Origin: Anaerotignum propionicum DSM 1682
Lineage (GTDB): Bacteria; Bacillota; Clostridia; Lachnospirales; Anaerotignaceae
Assembly (NCBI RefSeq): GCF_001561955.1
Contig: NZ_CP014223.1
Span: 2,542,001-2,606,000, forward strand
Reading direction: 5' to 3'
Length of the DNA stretch: 64,000 nucleotides
The translations under genes were made by a program, and so were the position numbers. Numbering within the stretch: position 1 is the stretch's first letter; the number at the start of each line of letters is the position of its first letter. Shown in pieces: positions 1 through 12,757 of the stretch. The notes beneath the pieces were generated by a model that did no database searches, was not told the origin of the DNA, and saw only the letters and a program-made list of their open reading frames with translations.

Positions 1-3997
<3,997 letters not shown>

Positions 3998-4178
3998 AAA
4001 GTTTTGTCCTGCCAGTCTCATGTCTGGCTTACTTTCCGATTTTTTCGAAATCGGTAAACTCTTTGTCTTCTTTTGCTTTCTCCGCTAAGCGGAAAAGCTG
4101 AATTGACTATGGGTTGTGTGTTTGTATCTCTACTGTTTAGTTTTCAAGGATCAAGTCGCTGTTTCAGCAGCGAAGTTT

Positions 4179-4207
4179 ATCTTATCAGATTTATTCAATC
4201 TTGTCAA
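4179..4207 (-). promoter_or_regulatory. Promoter of first rRNA operon
   Basis: On the minus strand TTGACA (4202-4207) and TAAGAT (4179-4184) are separated by 17 bases, a near-consensus sigma-A promoter. The second rRNA operon has the same boxes at the equivalent place. The leader between here and 16S carries a boxA-like CCTTGAAAACT around 4140-4150, typical of Firmicutes rRNA antitermination leaders. Confidence 0.8.
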
Positions 4208-4686
4208 ATACTTTTTTCAATTTTTTTAAACTTTTTTGTCGCATTTTTTTATCATATGGATAAAAATCTTACTGCCTAAAAAATATTTAAAATACCAAGC
4301 TGTTCAGCAAGGAATCATATAATAACATGCCCTTTCTATTCTGTCAAGCAAAAAAAGTCTTTTTTTGTTCTTTTTTAAATTTACTTATTCCACTTCTTCA
4401 ATAAAATCTGTATGTACTTATTTATAAAATTATAAAATCCTATTTGCCTCAGAAATAAAAACCAGAAATCTTATAAAGAAAACTACTAATATAATATAAA
4501 AAAGTATAAAAAAAGCATGTAAAAAACTTTCCATAAAGAAGCCTCCCAACATATCACATCTAGTTTGACTACGCGAGATAAATAATATGAATCAAATTTA
4601 TTTAGAGGTTATTACCTTTCGACAGTTTCTACAGTATTCACGCACTTATATATAGAAATAACAATAGTACTTACGCAATTTACTTG
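4208..4686. other. AT-rich intergenic region
   Basis: Very AT-rich stretch between the first rRNA promoter and the radical SAM gene. I see no gene, tRNA or clear terminator. Confidence 0.5.
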
Positions 4687-5547
4687 CTAAAAACGTTTTG
4701 CATATCCACAACGACGACAAAGCTCTTCACTCGGCTGCCTTACTGAAAAACCATCATAGAGCGCCCGAGCACGTTCACCCGATAAAATTTCAGCAAGGGG
4801 CGCATGAAAAATATTGCCCAGTGCAATATCACCTCGGCTATCCAAACAGCACGGCACTACTGTGCCATCACTTAACACACCTATCTGGCTTCTTAACCCA
4901 TGACAGAATATAGGTTGTTCCGTGGGGACCTCATCCATACTGGGCCATGTAAATCGAGCAGCCTTTCCGAGGAAAAGGCGGGGCGCTAGGGTAGTGTTGC
5001 CGCTTTCGCAAATTTTACTTCTCGCCTCTTCTTGTGCGGTATGACCCAATCCCAATAGACTGCACAAGGGAGTAAAAATAGCAACATTATCAATGTCTTC
5101 GGATCCCAGATTCCACATTCTCAACTCGCAGAATATCCCCTTTTCCGTTGCAGCTGTAACAAACAATGCCACATCCCGAAGATAGTCCTCATTGCAATAT
5201 GGACTACCCGGCTCCATGCTGTGCAATGATACACTTACTTTCCGCAATACAGGTGCATTCAATAGTATCTCTTGACATTTCGCCAACAGCGTACCATTCG
5301 TTGTAATGTTTACATGCATGTCAAAGCGATAAGCAACAGACAAAAGTTCTTCCAATTGCGGATGTAACAGTGGTTCACCCAGTATGTGCAGATAAATATG
5401 TTTCGTAAATGGCTTTACTTGCTGAATAACATGTGCAAATTCATCAGTACTCATAAACCGTGGAGGACGAACGTTGCCAATGCAAAAACTACATGATAGA
5501 TTGCACATATTCGTAATTTCAATGTAGACGCGAGAAAAATTATTCAT
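4687..5547 (-). CDS. Radical SAM protein with SPASM-like C-terminal cysteines
   Basis: 286 residues. The radical SAM CxxxCxxC motif is at C15, C19 and C22, followed by a strand with GEPLLHP (the GE motif of the SAM pocket). The C-terminal part has a Cys before a GTVVPCCLD stretch, then ALGNI and a final LCRRC pair, the pattern of SPASM/twitch auxiliary iron-sulfur sites. Such proteins modify peptides or enzymes by radical chemistry; the substrate is not apparent. It stands alone: no precursor peptide, transporter or protease lies next to it. Its base composition looks clearly richer in GC than the AT-rich DNA on both sides, so it may be acquired. The Shine-Dalgarno sequence is weak. Family is secure, function unknown. 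Confidence 0.85.
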   Translation of the reverse strand: MNNFSRVYIEITNMCNLSCSFCIGNVRPPRFMSTDEFAHVIQQVKPFTKHIYLHILGEPLLHPQLEELLSVAYRFDMHVNITTNGTLLAKCQEILLNAPVLRKVSVSLHSMEPGSPYCNEDYLRDVALFVTAATEKGIFCELRMWNLGSEDIDNVAIFTPLCSLLGLGHTAQEEARSKICESGNTTLAPRLFLGKAARFTWPSMDEVPTEQPIFCHGLRSQIGVLSDGTVVPCCLDSRGDIALGNIFHAPLAEILSGERARALYDGFSVRQPSEELCRRCGYAKRF

Positions 5548-6131
5548 AAGTTTTTCACTTTCATTAATTCACATAAATAAAATATTTTTTGTGGTATTCT
5601 TTGAACTTAAAAGAAATTTTAGCTACTTCTTAATTTGTATATCCAAAAAATCTCTTTTTTACATCTCTATATATTTTGCAGTTTTTAAATCTCATTCTCT
5701 AATATAACAGGCCTAGATCAATCCTATATTTGTCCAATCGTCCAATCTTCTTTTATATAGAAGATCTTTTCAAGCTGATGTCATTCTCAAACATGAAAAG
5801 AGAAAAAGAAAGAAATATTTAGCTAAAACATAAACTGCTTTTTCTGAGACTTGTTTCATTTCATAAAACTACAACAAACATAATTTGACTTCCCTTATCT
5901 GTCGGAACCCAAAAGCTTCTTGTTAGACAATAAAGGGAACCATTGACTATCTATCTACTTGTCATAAAAAATTATTTAATTCACTTAACTATAACAATTA
6001 ACCTAGATTCAGATTTTATTATATCATAAAAGTAGACAATTACCAAATTATGAACCCTGGATATCTATACTGACACTTTTTCCTAAGAATAAAAACACAA
6101 TAAATTCTTCATACTATAACGAGGTGATTTT
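5548..6131. other. Intergenic region, no gene recognised
   Basis: AT-rich DNA between the divergent radical SAM gene and the 43-residue small gene. I found no reading frame with a good start on either strand and no recognisable RNA. Confidence 0.5.
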
Positions 6132-6263
6132 ATGGCAAAAGCAGATGTGAAATATGACACAAGGGAAGAACTTCTTAAACCCAAGGGAAAAAACAAAGTA
6201 AAAATATTAGAACAAGGGAAAGAAATATTGCCATTCCCTGAAATACCCAAAAAATACAAATAA
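6132..6263 (+). CDS. Lysine-rich small protein, 43 residues, unknown
   Basis: A short reading frame with a good Shine-Dalgarno sequence (GAGGTGA, 6121-6127), an ATG at 6132 and a strong terminator about 100 bases downstream, so it looks like a real transcription unit. The product is soluble and basic: about a quarter of the residues are lysine, it has no cysteine and no membrane segment, and it ends in a proline-containing LPFPEIPKKYK tail. I do not recognise the family. A short secreted or modified peptide is not supported because there is no leader or core signature. Confidence 0.6.
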   Translation: MAKADVKYDTREELLKPKGKNKVKILEQGKEILPFPEIPKKYK

Positions 6264-6359
6264 ACTTGGTATTCTTATCCCTATGATTACAATGATTCAA
6301 TTATAATTCTCTCACTTAACTCTGTATGAAATGCAAGAAATATAAAAACACAAATGTTA

Positions 6360-6405
6360 TAGAGACAAAGTTCTGCAAAAAAAGGACTTCGTCTCTATAT
6401 TTTTA
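6360..6405 (+). terminator. Rho-independent terminator after the 43-residue gene
   Basis: Inverted repeat TAGAGAC...GTCTCTA extended by AAGTTC/GGACTT with two imperfect pairs, followed by a T-rich run. Confidence 0.75.
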
Positions 6406-6535
6406 TTCCTTTCTATTTTTTATAACTCTTTCCTTCTATTAAATTGTTCCATTTCTAAAATGAATTTTAGACTCAATAAAAATATTACTTTATAAAATTT
6501 ATTTGTACACATAGAAACCTTTTACCCCTTCTCTG

Positions 6536-6760
6536 CTATTTACCTCTCTGGTTTACTTCATTTGAATTCTCTTTGTTTTGTTGTTCTAATAATTTTAAAT
6601 ACTCGTGATATCTATGTGGGCGAATTGGTCTAGTTACTGGCTCTGTTACAAAAACCAAAACTAAACACTCTCCAATTTTGGGGTAACTTTCACAAAAATA
6701 ATATGTTTCCAACTCTCCATTTTTAATTCTTTGTTTTATTTTGTTATGGTATGGATACAT
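6536..6760 (-). CDS. Small conserved-looking protein, 74 residues, unknown
   Basis: A 74-residue protein with a clear Shine-Dalgarno sequence (GAGGAAA) before its ATG. It alternates charged and hydrophobic segments: a central hydrophobic strand (CLVLVFVTEP) is followed by RPIRPHRYHEYLKLL and a polar Asn/Glu tail. There is no signal peptide. The RPIRPHR arginine-proline motif looks like a conserved block, but I cannot name the family. It lies alone, convergent with the 43-residue gene upstream and divergent from the cold-shock gene. Coding status is likely from start context and composition. Confidence 0.6.
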   Translation of the reverse strand: MYPYHNKIKQRIKNGELETYYFCESYPKIGECLVLVFVTEPVTRPIRPHRYHEYLKLLEQQNKENSNEVNQRGK

Positions 6761-6874
6761 AAGTTAATTTCCTCGAAATTATCATTATATAATTGGTAAT
6801 TAAATCTTTTTATAGTCAATCGCACAATAAATTCATTTTACTGAGAAATATAGGGTTAAATTCATAATTATTTA

Positions 6875-6903
6875 TTGACAAATCGTTTTATTTATCGTAC
6901 AAT
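6875..6903 (+). promoter_or_regulatory. Promoter of the cold-shock gene
   Basis: TTGACA (6875-6880), a 17-base spacer and TACAAT (6898-6903) form a near-perfect sigma-A promoter. It predicts a start at about 6910 and a leader of about 115 bases before the csp start codon. Confidence 0.8.
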
Positions 6904-6931
6904 AAAAATGTTTCGTATATATGATTATTCG

Positions 6932-6984
6932 CTCTTAAATTCTAGCCGATAATTAATATCTGACTACAATTTAAGAGTTTTTTT
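6932..6984 (+). promoter_or_regulatory. Terminator-like hairpin inside the csp leader (candidate attenuator)
   Basis: CTCTTAAATT (6932-6941) and its perfect complement AATTTAAGAG (6968-6977) form a 10-bp stem directly followed by seven T residues. The 26-base loop can form a small inner GATA/TATC stem. It sits between the promoter at 6875-6903 and the csp start codon. No second promoter fits in the 40 bases left before the gene, so transcripts must read through it. Confidence 0.65.
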
Positions 6985-7024
6985 ATTATATGCCCGAGAT
7001 AATTTTTTTTAGGAGGTACTGATT

Positions 7025-7237
7025 ATGAATAACGGTACAGTAAAATGGTTTAACGCAGAAAAAGGTTTTGGATTTATTACACCTGACAACGGTGGCGATG
7101 ATGTATTTGTACATTTCTCTTCCATCCAGTCCAACGGTTTCAAATCCTTAAACGAAGGTCAAAAAGTAACTTTTGACACAGAAGCTGATCCTAAGGATAA
7201 ACGCAAAACACGTGCTATCAACGTTTGTGCTAACTAA
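7025..7237 (+). CDS. csp: Cold-shock protein (CspA/CspB family)
   Basis: 70 residues, one cold-shock domain (OB fold) that binds single-stranded RNA and DNA and acts as an RNA chaperone. The start [15 protein letters not shown] contains RNP1 (KGFGFI), and VFVHF is RNP2. The Shine-Dalgarno AGGAGG is optimally placed. The gene is monocistronic, with its own strong promoter, a long leader containing a terminator-like hairpin, and a terminator right after the stop. Since this family can melt terminator hairpins, control by read-through of the leader is a reasonable inference. Confidence 0.97.
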   Translation: MNNGTVKWFNAEKGFGFITPDNGGDDVFVHFSSIQSNGFKSLNEGQKVTFDTEADPKDKRKTRAINVCAN

Positions 7238-7248
7238 TTAAGCTTCCT

Positions 7249-7274
7249 AAGCCACCCATTTGGGTGGCTTTTTT
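7249..7274 (+). terminator. Terminator of csp
   Basis: AAGCCACCCA and TGGGTGGCTT form a 10-bp stem with a short TT loop, followed by four further T residues. Confidence 0.9.
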
Positions 7275-7381
7275 CTACCCTCAAAGAAAACTGCTCTCCA
7301 ATAAACCTCTTCAATGCAATTAATTTCTATTTCTCGTTTAGACTTAAAATATACTATTTTCTTTTTGAGAAGTATTCGGTC

Positions 7382-9423
7382 TTAAAGTTCCAATTGCCTG
7401 CCTTCCATTAACTGAGCAAATCTTTCCTTGATTCCTTGATGCATCTCCAAACTTAATGTAGGATCCATCTCCAACATTTTTATTGCAGCTTTTTGCGCTT
7501 CGATCAATATGGGCATGTCCTGATACATATTCGCAATTTTTAATTCCGGCAACCCATGCTGCCTTGTCCCAAAAAATTCTCCAGGCCCTCGCAGTTTCAA
7601 ATCCATTTCAGAAATAACAAAACCGTCCTGAGAGTCCACCAAAGTCTTTAGCCGTTGTTTTGCAATTTTTGCTTTTGCATCGCTTACTAAAATGCAATAG
7701 GACTTCTCACTGCCTCGGCCTACTCGTCCTCTTAACTGGTGCAACTGCGCCAAACCAAACCTCTCAGCATTCTCTATTAACATAATCACAGCGTTGGGCA
7801 CGTTGATACCAACCTCAATTACCGTGGTAGACACAAGTACATGAATTTCTCCTTTTGCAAAGGCCTCCATAATCTCCTGCTTTTCCTTGGGTTTCATTTT
7901 CCCATGAACGCATGAAACAATACAATGACTCAATTTTTGCTGTAACTCTTCCGTAAAATTTAATACAGATTGCAGCTCAAGCTTTTCATTTTCCTCAATC
8001 ATGGGGCAAATAACATAAGCCTGCCTGCCTTGTTGCACTTCCTTATCAATAAATGTATATATCCTATCATGATAACTGCTGGTCACTGCCATGGTATCTA
8101 TTTTTTGTCTCCCCGGGGGCAATTCATCAATGATTGAAACATCCAAATCTCCATACAAAATAAGTGCCAACGTTCTTGGAATGGGTGTTGCAGTCATAAC
8201 TAAAACATGAGGAGCTTCTCCCTTTTGATTTAAAGCACTCCTCTGTCGAACACCAAAGCGATGCTGCTCATCGGTAATGGCCAAGCCCAAATTATGATAT
8301 TCCACTCCCTTTTGAATGACTGCATGGGTACCAATAATCATTTCCCCCGCTCCCGATGCTATTTTTTCTAAGGCACTTCTCTTCTCTTTTGCTGTTTGCC
8401 CACCTGTCAAAAGTACAGTTGTAATTCCTAAACCTTCAAAAACAGACAAAATAGATTGATAATGCTGCTGGGCCAATACCTCTGTAGGTGCCATTAAAAC
8501 TGATTGGTACCCGTTTTGTATCGCCCAGTAGGATGCCGCCATAGCTACTGCCGTTTTCCCGCTGCCCACATCCCCTTGTATCAACCGATTCATCTGTTTG
8601 CCCGTTGACATATCCTCTTCAATTTCCTTCAATACCCGCCTTTGGGCATTGGTAAAATGAAAGGGCAAATATTGCTGAAATTCCTCTAGAGGCCTCTGTT
8701 TTTTTAATAGAATTCCATTTTTTTCTTTCTCAAAAAATGCTTTTAATGAAAACAATGCTCCTTGCAGTAAAAAGAGTTCTTCAAAAACCAGCCTGCGTCT
8801 TGCATCATAGAAACTTTGTTCTGTCTTAGGAAAATGTATTTCCTGTATGGAAAAATTACGCTCCGCCAGTTGATATTCTTTGCGAATCCAATGGGGAATG
8901 TACTCAGGCAGACCCGCACACATCAGACCCAGTGCATCTTCCATAAGCCCCCGAAGCATCTTTTGAGAAATTCCCTCCACACTAGGATAAACAGGAATAA
9001 TACGCCCACCTGCAAAATGCTCTCCTATTCCTTCCCATTCAGTAACAGAAAACTCCTTACGGCCATATTTTTTTGTAATTTCCCAGTAAACAAATACCAC
9101 TCTCTGGGTTTCAAAGTTGTCTTCATATATGGTTGATTATACCATAGCAAACCAATTTCTCCCGTTTCATCCACAACCTTAAGTCTGGTAAGGGTAAATC
9201 TCCCATGTTTCATTGTCTCCCCGTTTCCCTTACAGCAGGCAATAAAGGTGTTTTCCTCATCTAACTCCAGCTCGTTGATTTTCGCCAGTCTGCTACGATC
9301 CTTGTAGTCTCTGGGATAATGAGTGATAAGGTCTTCAACCGTATAAACCCCAAGTTTATTCAGTTTTCTTTCCCGTTGTTCACCAATACCCTTTAAGCAG
9401 GAAATAGAATCAGTCCACTCCAT
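7382..9423 (-). pseudogene. recG: RecG ATP-dependent DNA helicase, single-base frameshift
   Basis: Branch-migration helicase that remodels stalled forks and Holliday junctions. The N-terminal wedge domain is read from 9423 (good GAGGTGA site) to about 9075. The helicase part follows in another frame down to 7382, with Walker A GDVGSGKT, DEQH, TATPIPRT and RGRVGRG, all intact. The frames meet at a run of seven A (minus strand; T at 9068-9074 on plus). Adding one A makes a continuous protein of about 680 residues, the normal length, reading FTGKLQKKYGRKEF. Both halves are otherwise undamaged, which fits a sequencing error, a recent or phase-variable mutation, or slippage on the A run better than old decay. 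The usual neighbours fakA and asp23 lie upstream. Confidence 0.85.
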
Positions 9424-9466
9424 TTCATCACCTCTTTCTCATCAATGCATAGGCACGTCCGCTAAA

Positions 9467-9480
9467 TTGTTATGTAACAA
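9467..9480. promoter_or_regulatory. Operator-like palindrome upstream of recG
   Basis: TTGTTATGTAACAA is a 14-base perfect palindrome, 44 bases upstream of the recG start codon. Nothing else in the window identifies a regulator for it. Confidence 0.3.
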
Positions 9481-9695
9481 TTATAGTGTTTTTATTTGCA
9501 GAGGGAAAGGTTTTTATAACAGCTTTTCACCTATTTTCACTCCATCACACATAGATTTTTCTAGGAAAATATTCCCGCCATTTTAAAAACTAATTATAAG
9601 CACTAAGTTTGTTCGATAAAACCATTAATTAATGTCACAAATATACTAGCTTGAATATTATATTATATATAATAATTAAATAAGGAGCTGCGAAT

Positions 9696-10013
9696 ATGTT
9701 ACAAAAAGAAGAGTTATTAAGATACCTGGAAGGGAAAACAGATGAGGAAAAAAGGATTTTTTTAGAAGAGGAATTCAACCTAGGTTGGCATATTTCCCAA
9801 GGTTCATGCAAACTTTGGTTTGCTAAGGTTTTCACTTATTGTCATCCCAATGAGTTAGAGGAACAACTAAACTTTTTCTTATTTTTAGTTAATGTGTTTG
9901 GATATCTTTGGAATATCTGCTACGAACAAGAAGACACAATTTTTCTGGGATGTGTTTGCCCTTGCGGTGTAAAGCAAACTGTCCTTTATTATTCAATAAC
10001 TTTTGAGGATTAA
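9696..10013 (+). CDS. Unknown protein, 105 residues
   Basis: Starts with a good AAGGAG site and ATG. The N-terminal third is charged and helical (EELLRYLEGKTDEEKRIFLEEEF), the middle hydrophobic and aromatic (FFLFLVNVFGYLWN). The end has a cysteine cluster (CVCPCG), a pattern that could bind metal or form disulfides. I do not recognise the family. It is the only plus-strand gene in the minus-strand asp23-fakA-recG block, which suggests a later insertion. The protein is short and could be a truncated member of a longer family. Confidence 0.65.
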   Translation: MLQKEELLRYLEGKTDEEKRIFLEEEFNLGWHISQGSCKLWFAKVFTYCHPNELEEQLNFFLFLVNVFGYLWNICYEQEDTIFLGCVCPCGVKQTVLYYSITFED

Positions 10014-10183
10014 CAATCTTAATTGCCCTATAATGAATTTTTTACAATTGATTTTGTTGTTCCTTTAAAATTAAATGTTATGATTTCGCTTCGTTTAACC
10101 AATGAAGGGCATCCTTATTGGCACTGCCCTTTATTTATTATATTATTAATTTTTTTGTTTAGTACCTTTTAATTGTGCTTGAT

Positions 10184-10221
10184 AAAAAAAACCACAAAGC
10201 CCTACTAAAGGCTTTGCGGTC
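10184..10221 (-). terminator. Terminator of the asp23-fakA operon
   Basis: On the minus strand GACCGCAAAGCC pairs with GGCTTTGTGGT around an 8-base loop and is followed by a run of T residues. Confidence 0.9.
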
Positions 10222-10230
10222 TTTTTCATT

Positions 10231-11910
10231 TTATTCAACAGAAATGATGTAGTAATATAAAGGTTGCGCTCCGCTTTGAATCTCAACTTCACAATCAGGA
10301 TAGCTTTCCGTAATAAAATCAGCAATTTCCTGTGCATCCTCTGCTGTTACATCGGTACCATAGTAAATGCTAACCATTTCATTTTCATCTGTAATGGTCT
10401 GTTTCAGCACCTCTTTTGTTCCTTCTGCAACATCCTTTGCCACAACAACAATCTCATCATTCAACATTCCCAGAATGTCACCTTCAGCAATTTCTTTATC
10501 ACCAAAATTAGTATCCCTTACTGCATAAGTAACCGAAACCGTTGAAACAGCCTGAATTGCCTCTTTCATTGCTTCTGTCATTTCTTCTGCCCCAAGGCCT
10601 TCAGCGTTGCAGAACATGGCACTAATTCCTTCTGGAACAGACCTTGTGGGAACCACAAAAAGCTTTTTATCTTCACAAAGATCCACAGCCTGTTCCGCAG
10701 CCAAAATAATATTTTTATTGTTTGGTAATACGATGATATTTTCTGCATTGATTTGGTCAACTGCATTTAAAATATCTTCTGTGCTGGGGTTCATTGTCTG
10801 TCCGCCCTCAATAATCATATCCACACCTAAGTTTCTGAAAATGTCGGATAGTCCTGCACCTGCAGATATGGAAACAAACCCAATGTCCTTTTTGGGAAGT
10901 TCAGGTTTTTTATCTATTTGTTTATTTTCTGCCGCTTGCACAGGAGAAGAGGTGTTTGTGTTGAAATCAATGTGATTCGTATGCTGTTCCCGCATATTTT
11001 CAATCTTCAAACCGCTCAAACTGCCAATAGACAATGCCTTCTCCAAGGCTAAACCGGGATGATCAGTATGAACATGAATTTTAATAACCTCATCATCATT
11101 TACACATACGATAGAGTCCCCAATGGTTCCTAAATAAGTCTTCAACTTCTGAACCGTGGCATCCTCTGCCTGATGTATATTGATGAAAAATTCTGTGCAA
11201 TAACCAAAGGTAATATCCACATTATCGATGGATGCCAATGCACCAAAATCCACCGCTTCCGACTTTGTAGGTTCCGCTATAGAAATGGGACCATCTTCAT
11301 TGATATGTTTCAAGGCACCCTCTAAGATATAGAGTAAACCACGTCCGCCTGCATCAACCACGCCAGCCTGCTTTAATACAGGAAGCATTTCTGGTGTCTT
11401 CGCCAAAACTTCGTGACCATATGCAATAATTCCTTTGAGAAATACTTCGATATCGTCTGTTTCCAATGCCAATTTTGCCCCAGCCTCTGAGCAAGCTCTG
11501 GCAACGGTTAAAATAGTACCCTCTTTTGGTTTCATAACTGCTTTATATGCAGTTAAAACACCCTTATCTAAAGCCAATGCTAAGTCTGTTACACATGCCT
11601 CTTCCAATCCTTCTAGTCCCTTGGAAAAACCACGGAACAACTGTGAGGTAATTACACCAGAATTTCCTCTTGCTCCTCTTAATGCACCACCTGCAGCCAG
11701 CTTAGAGACTTCATCCACCCTTAATGAGTTGCTCTTTTCTGACTCTCTTGCTGCCGCCAAAACGGTAAGGGACATATTTGTTCCAGTATCCCCATCAGGC
11801 ACAGGGAAAACGTTCATCGAGTCAACAAGCTGCTTATTTGCTGTTAATTCGTTTGCCCCGGCGATAATCAATCTGCTTAAGCGCAGGCCATTCAACTTCA
11901 AAATACTCAC
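10231..11910 (-). CDS. fakA: FakA/YloV fatty acid kinase, DAK2-DegV-like protein
   Basis: ATP-binding kinase subunit that phosphorylates fatty acids bound to a FakB partner, feeding exogenous fatty acids into phospholipid synthesis. The N-terminal DAK2 domain (about residues 1-200) carries the nucleotide and metal signature PDGDTGTNM and GARGNSGV. It is followed by a middle domain and a C-terminal DegV-like domain. A GTG start at 11910 is chosen because AGGAGG lies just before it; an upstream ATG at 11958 would overlap asp23. It follows the Asp23-family gene by 19 bases, the normal Firmicutes arrangement, and is followed by a terminator. No fakB is seen in the window. Confidence 0.92.
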   Translation of the reverse strand: MSILKLNGLRLSRLIIAGANELTANKQLVDSMNVFPVPDGDTGTNMSLTVLAAARESEKSNSLRVDEVSKLAAGGALRGARGNSGVITSQLFRGFSKGLEGLEEACVTDLALALDKGVLTAYKAVMKPKEGTILTVARACSEAGAKLALETDDIEVFLKGIIAYGHEVLAKTPEMLPVLKQAGVVDAGGRGLLYILEGALKHINEDGPISIAEPTKSEAVDFGALASIDNVDITFGYCTEFFINIHQAEDATVQKLKTYLGTIGDSIVCVNDDEVIKIHVHTDHPGLALEKALSIGSLSGLKIENMREQHTNHIDFNTNTSSPVQAAENKQIDKKPELPKKDIGFVSISAGAGLSDIFRNLGVDMIIEGGQTMNPSTEDILNAVDQINAENIIVLPNNKNIILAAEQAVDLCEDKKLFVVPTRSVPEGISAMFCNAEGLGAEEMTEAMKEAIQAVSTVSVTYAVRDTNFGDKEIAEGDILGMLNDEIVVVAKDVAEGTKEVLKQTITDENEMVSIYYGTDVTAEDAQEIADFITESYPDCEVEIQSGAQPLYYYIISVE

Positions 11911-11929
11911 CGATCGTTCCTCCTCATAC

Positions 11930-12286
11930 TCAGTTGTCGACTCTGACACCGTCAACAAAGATATTCACATCTTCCACCTTAAGCCCTGCATATTCCTCAA
12001 CAGAATATTTTACTGTGCTAATGATATTGTCTGCGATCGCTGAAATATTGGTGCCGTATTCTACAATAATGTGCAAATCCAAACTCACCTTGTTTTGATC
12101 CACACTCATTTTAATTCCTTTTGTTAAACTTTCCAGCTTCAAAAGCTGAACTAGGCCGTCTTTCATATTTTTTGCTGCCATACCCACAATGCCATAGCAC
12201 TCTATCGCCGCATAACCTGCAATTCTTGCAATTACCTCATGGTCAATGCTAATTACACCATATTGATTTTCTAATCTCGCTGCCAT
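11930..12286 (-). CDS. Asp23/Gls24 family envelope stress protein (YloU)
   Basis: 118-residue single-domain protein of the Asp23/Gls24 family. It opens with GVISIDHEVIARIAGYAA and has the HIIVEYGTNISAIADNI core that marks the family. Members lie at the membrane and are linked to envelope and alkaline stress; the exact role of the small YloU type is unclear. The Shine-Dalgarno sequence is strong (AGGAGG). It is the first gene of a two-gene operon with fakA. Confidence 0.93.
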   Translation of the reverse strand: MAARLENQYGVISIDHEVIARIAGYAAIECYGIVGMAAKNMKDGLVQLLKLESLTKGIKMSVDQNKVSLDLHIIVEYGTNISAIADNIISTVKYSVEEYAGLKVEDVNIFVDGVRVDN

Positions 12287-12757
12287 ATTAACCAGCCTCC
12301 TATCCTAATCCATGAAAATCAGGGATTTCTTTTTCGATTGCATAGTTGATATTATTATACCACTTTTTCTATGCTTTTTAAAGAAATATTTAAAAAACTT
12401 CCTCTTGAAGGCATCTATTGATTAAAAAATCAGATCATCAGCTTTAAATAGACAAAAAAAATTACATACAAAAAAATTGTATAAAAGTATATCTTATTTA
12501 GCTCCATTCTTTAAGCTTTATGAGGGATAAGGAACAAATAAAATCCCTCTTCAAATATGAAGAAGGATTTTAGGAAGGGTAATATCTATTACAAAAAAGA
12601 TTTTTGTTTAATTAAATGAAATACGTCATAGTTCTGTCCATCTAAATGTGCGTTCATAAATACTTGATGTATTAAGAAGCATTTTTGTACAGTCTGGCAG
12701 AAAGCTGTATTAAAACAAGCATCCTGACTGACATAAAATTATACCGTGACACCTGAA
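12287..12757. other. Intergenic region between asp23 and the TRAP operon
   Basis: AT-rich DNA holding the upstream region of asp23 on the right and the likely terminator of the TRAP operon at 12541-12570. No gene is seen. Confidence 0.5.
12541..12570 (-). terminator. Likely terminator of the TRAP operon
   Basis: AAATCC-TCTTC and GAAGA-GGATTT form a stem with one bulge on each arm, followed on the minus strand by a T-rich stretch. It lies about 190 bases beyond dctM. Confidence 0.6.

Noticed and set aside
4687-6263. RiPP cluster made of the radical SAM gene and the 43-residue gene
   Set aside because: The small gene is divergent, 585 bases away, lacks Cys, Ser/Thr-rich core or leader features, and has its own terminator.
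9040-9110. Programmed frameshift in recG as a known mechanism
   Set aside because: No downstream pseudoknot or Shine-Dalgarno-like stimulator is evident and RecG is not known to use one; left as an open mutation or error question.
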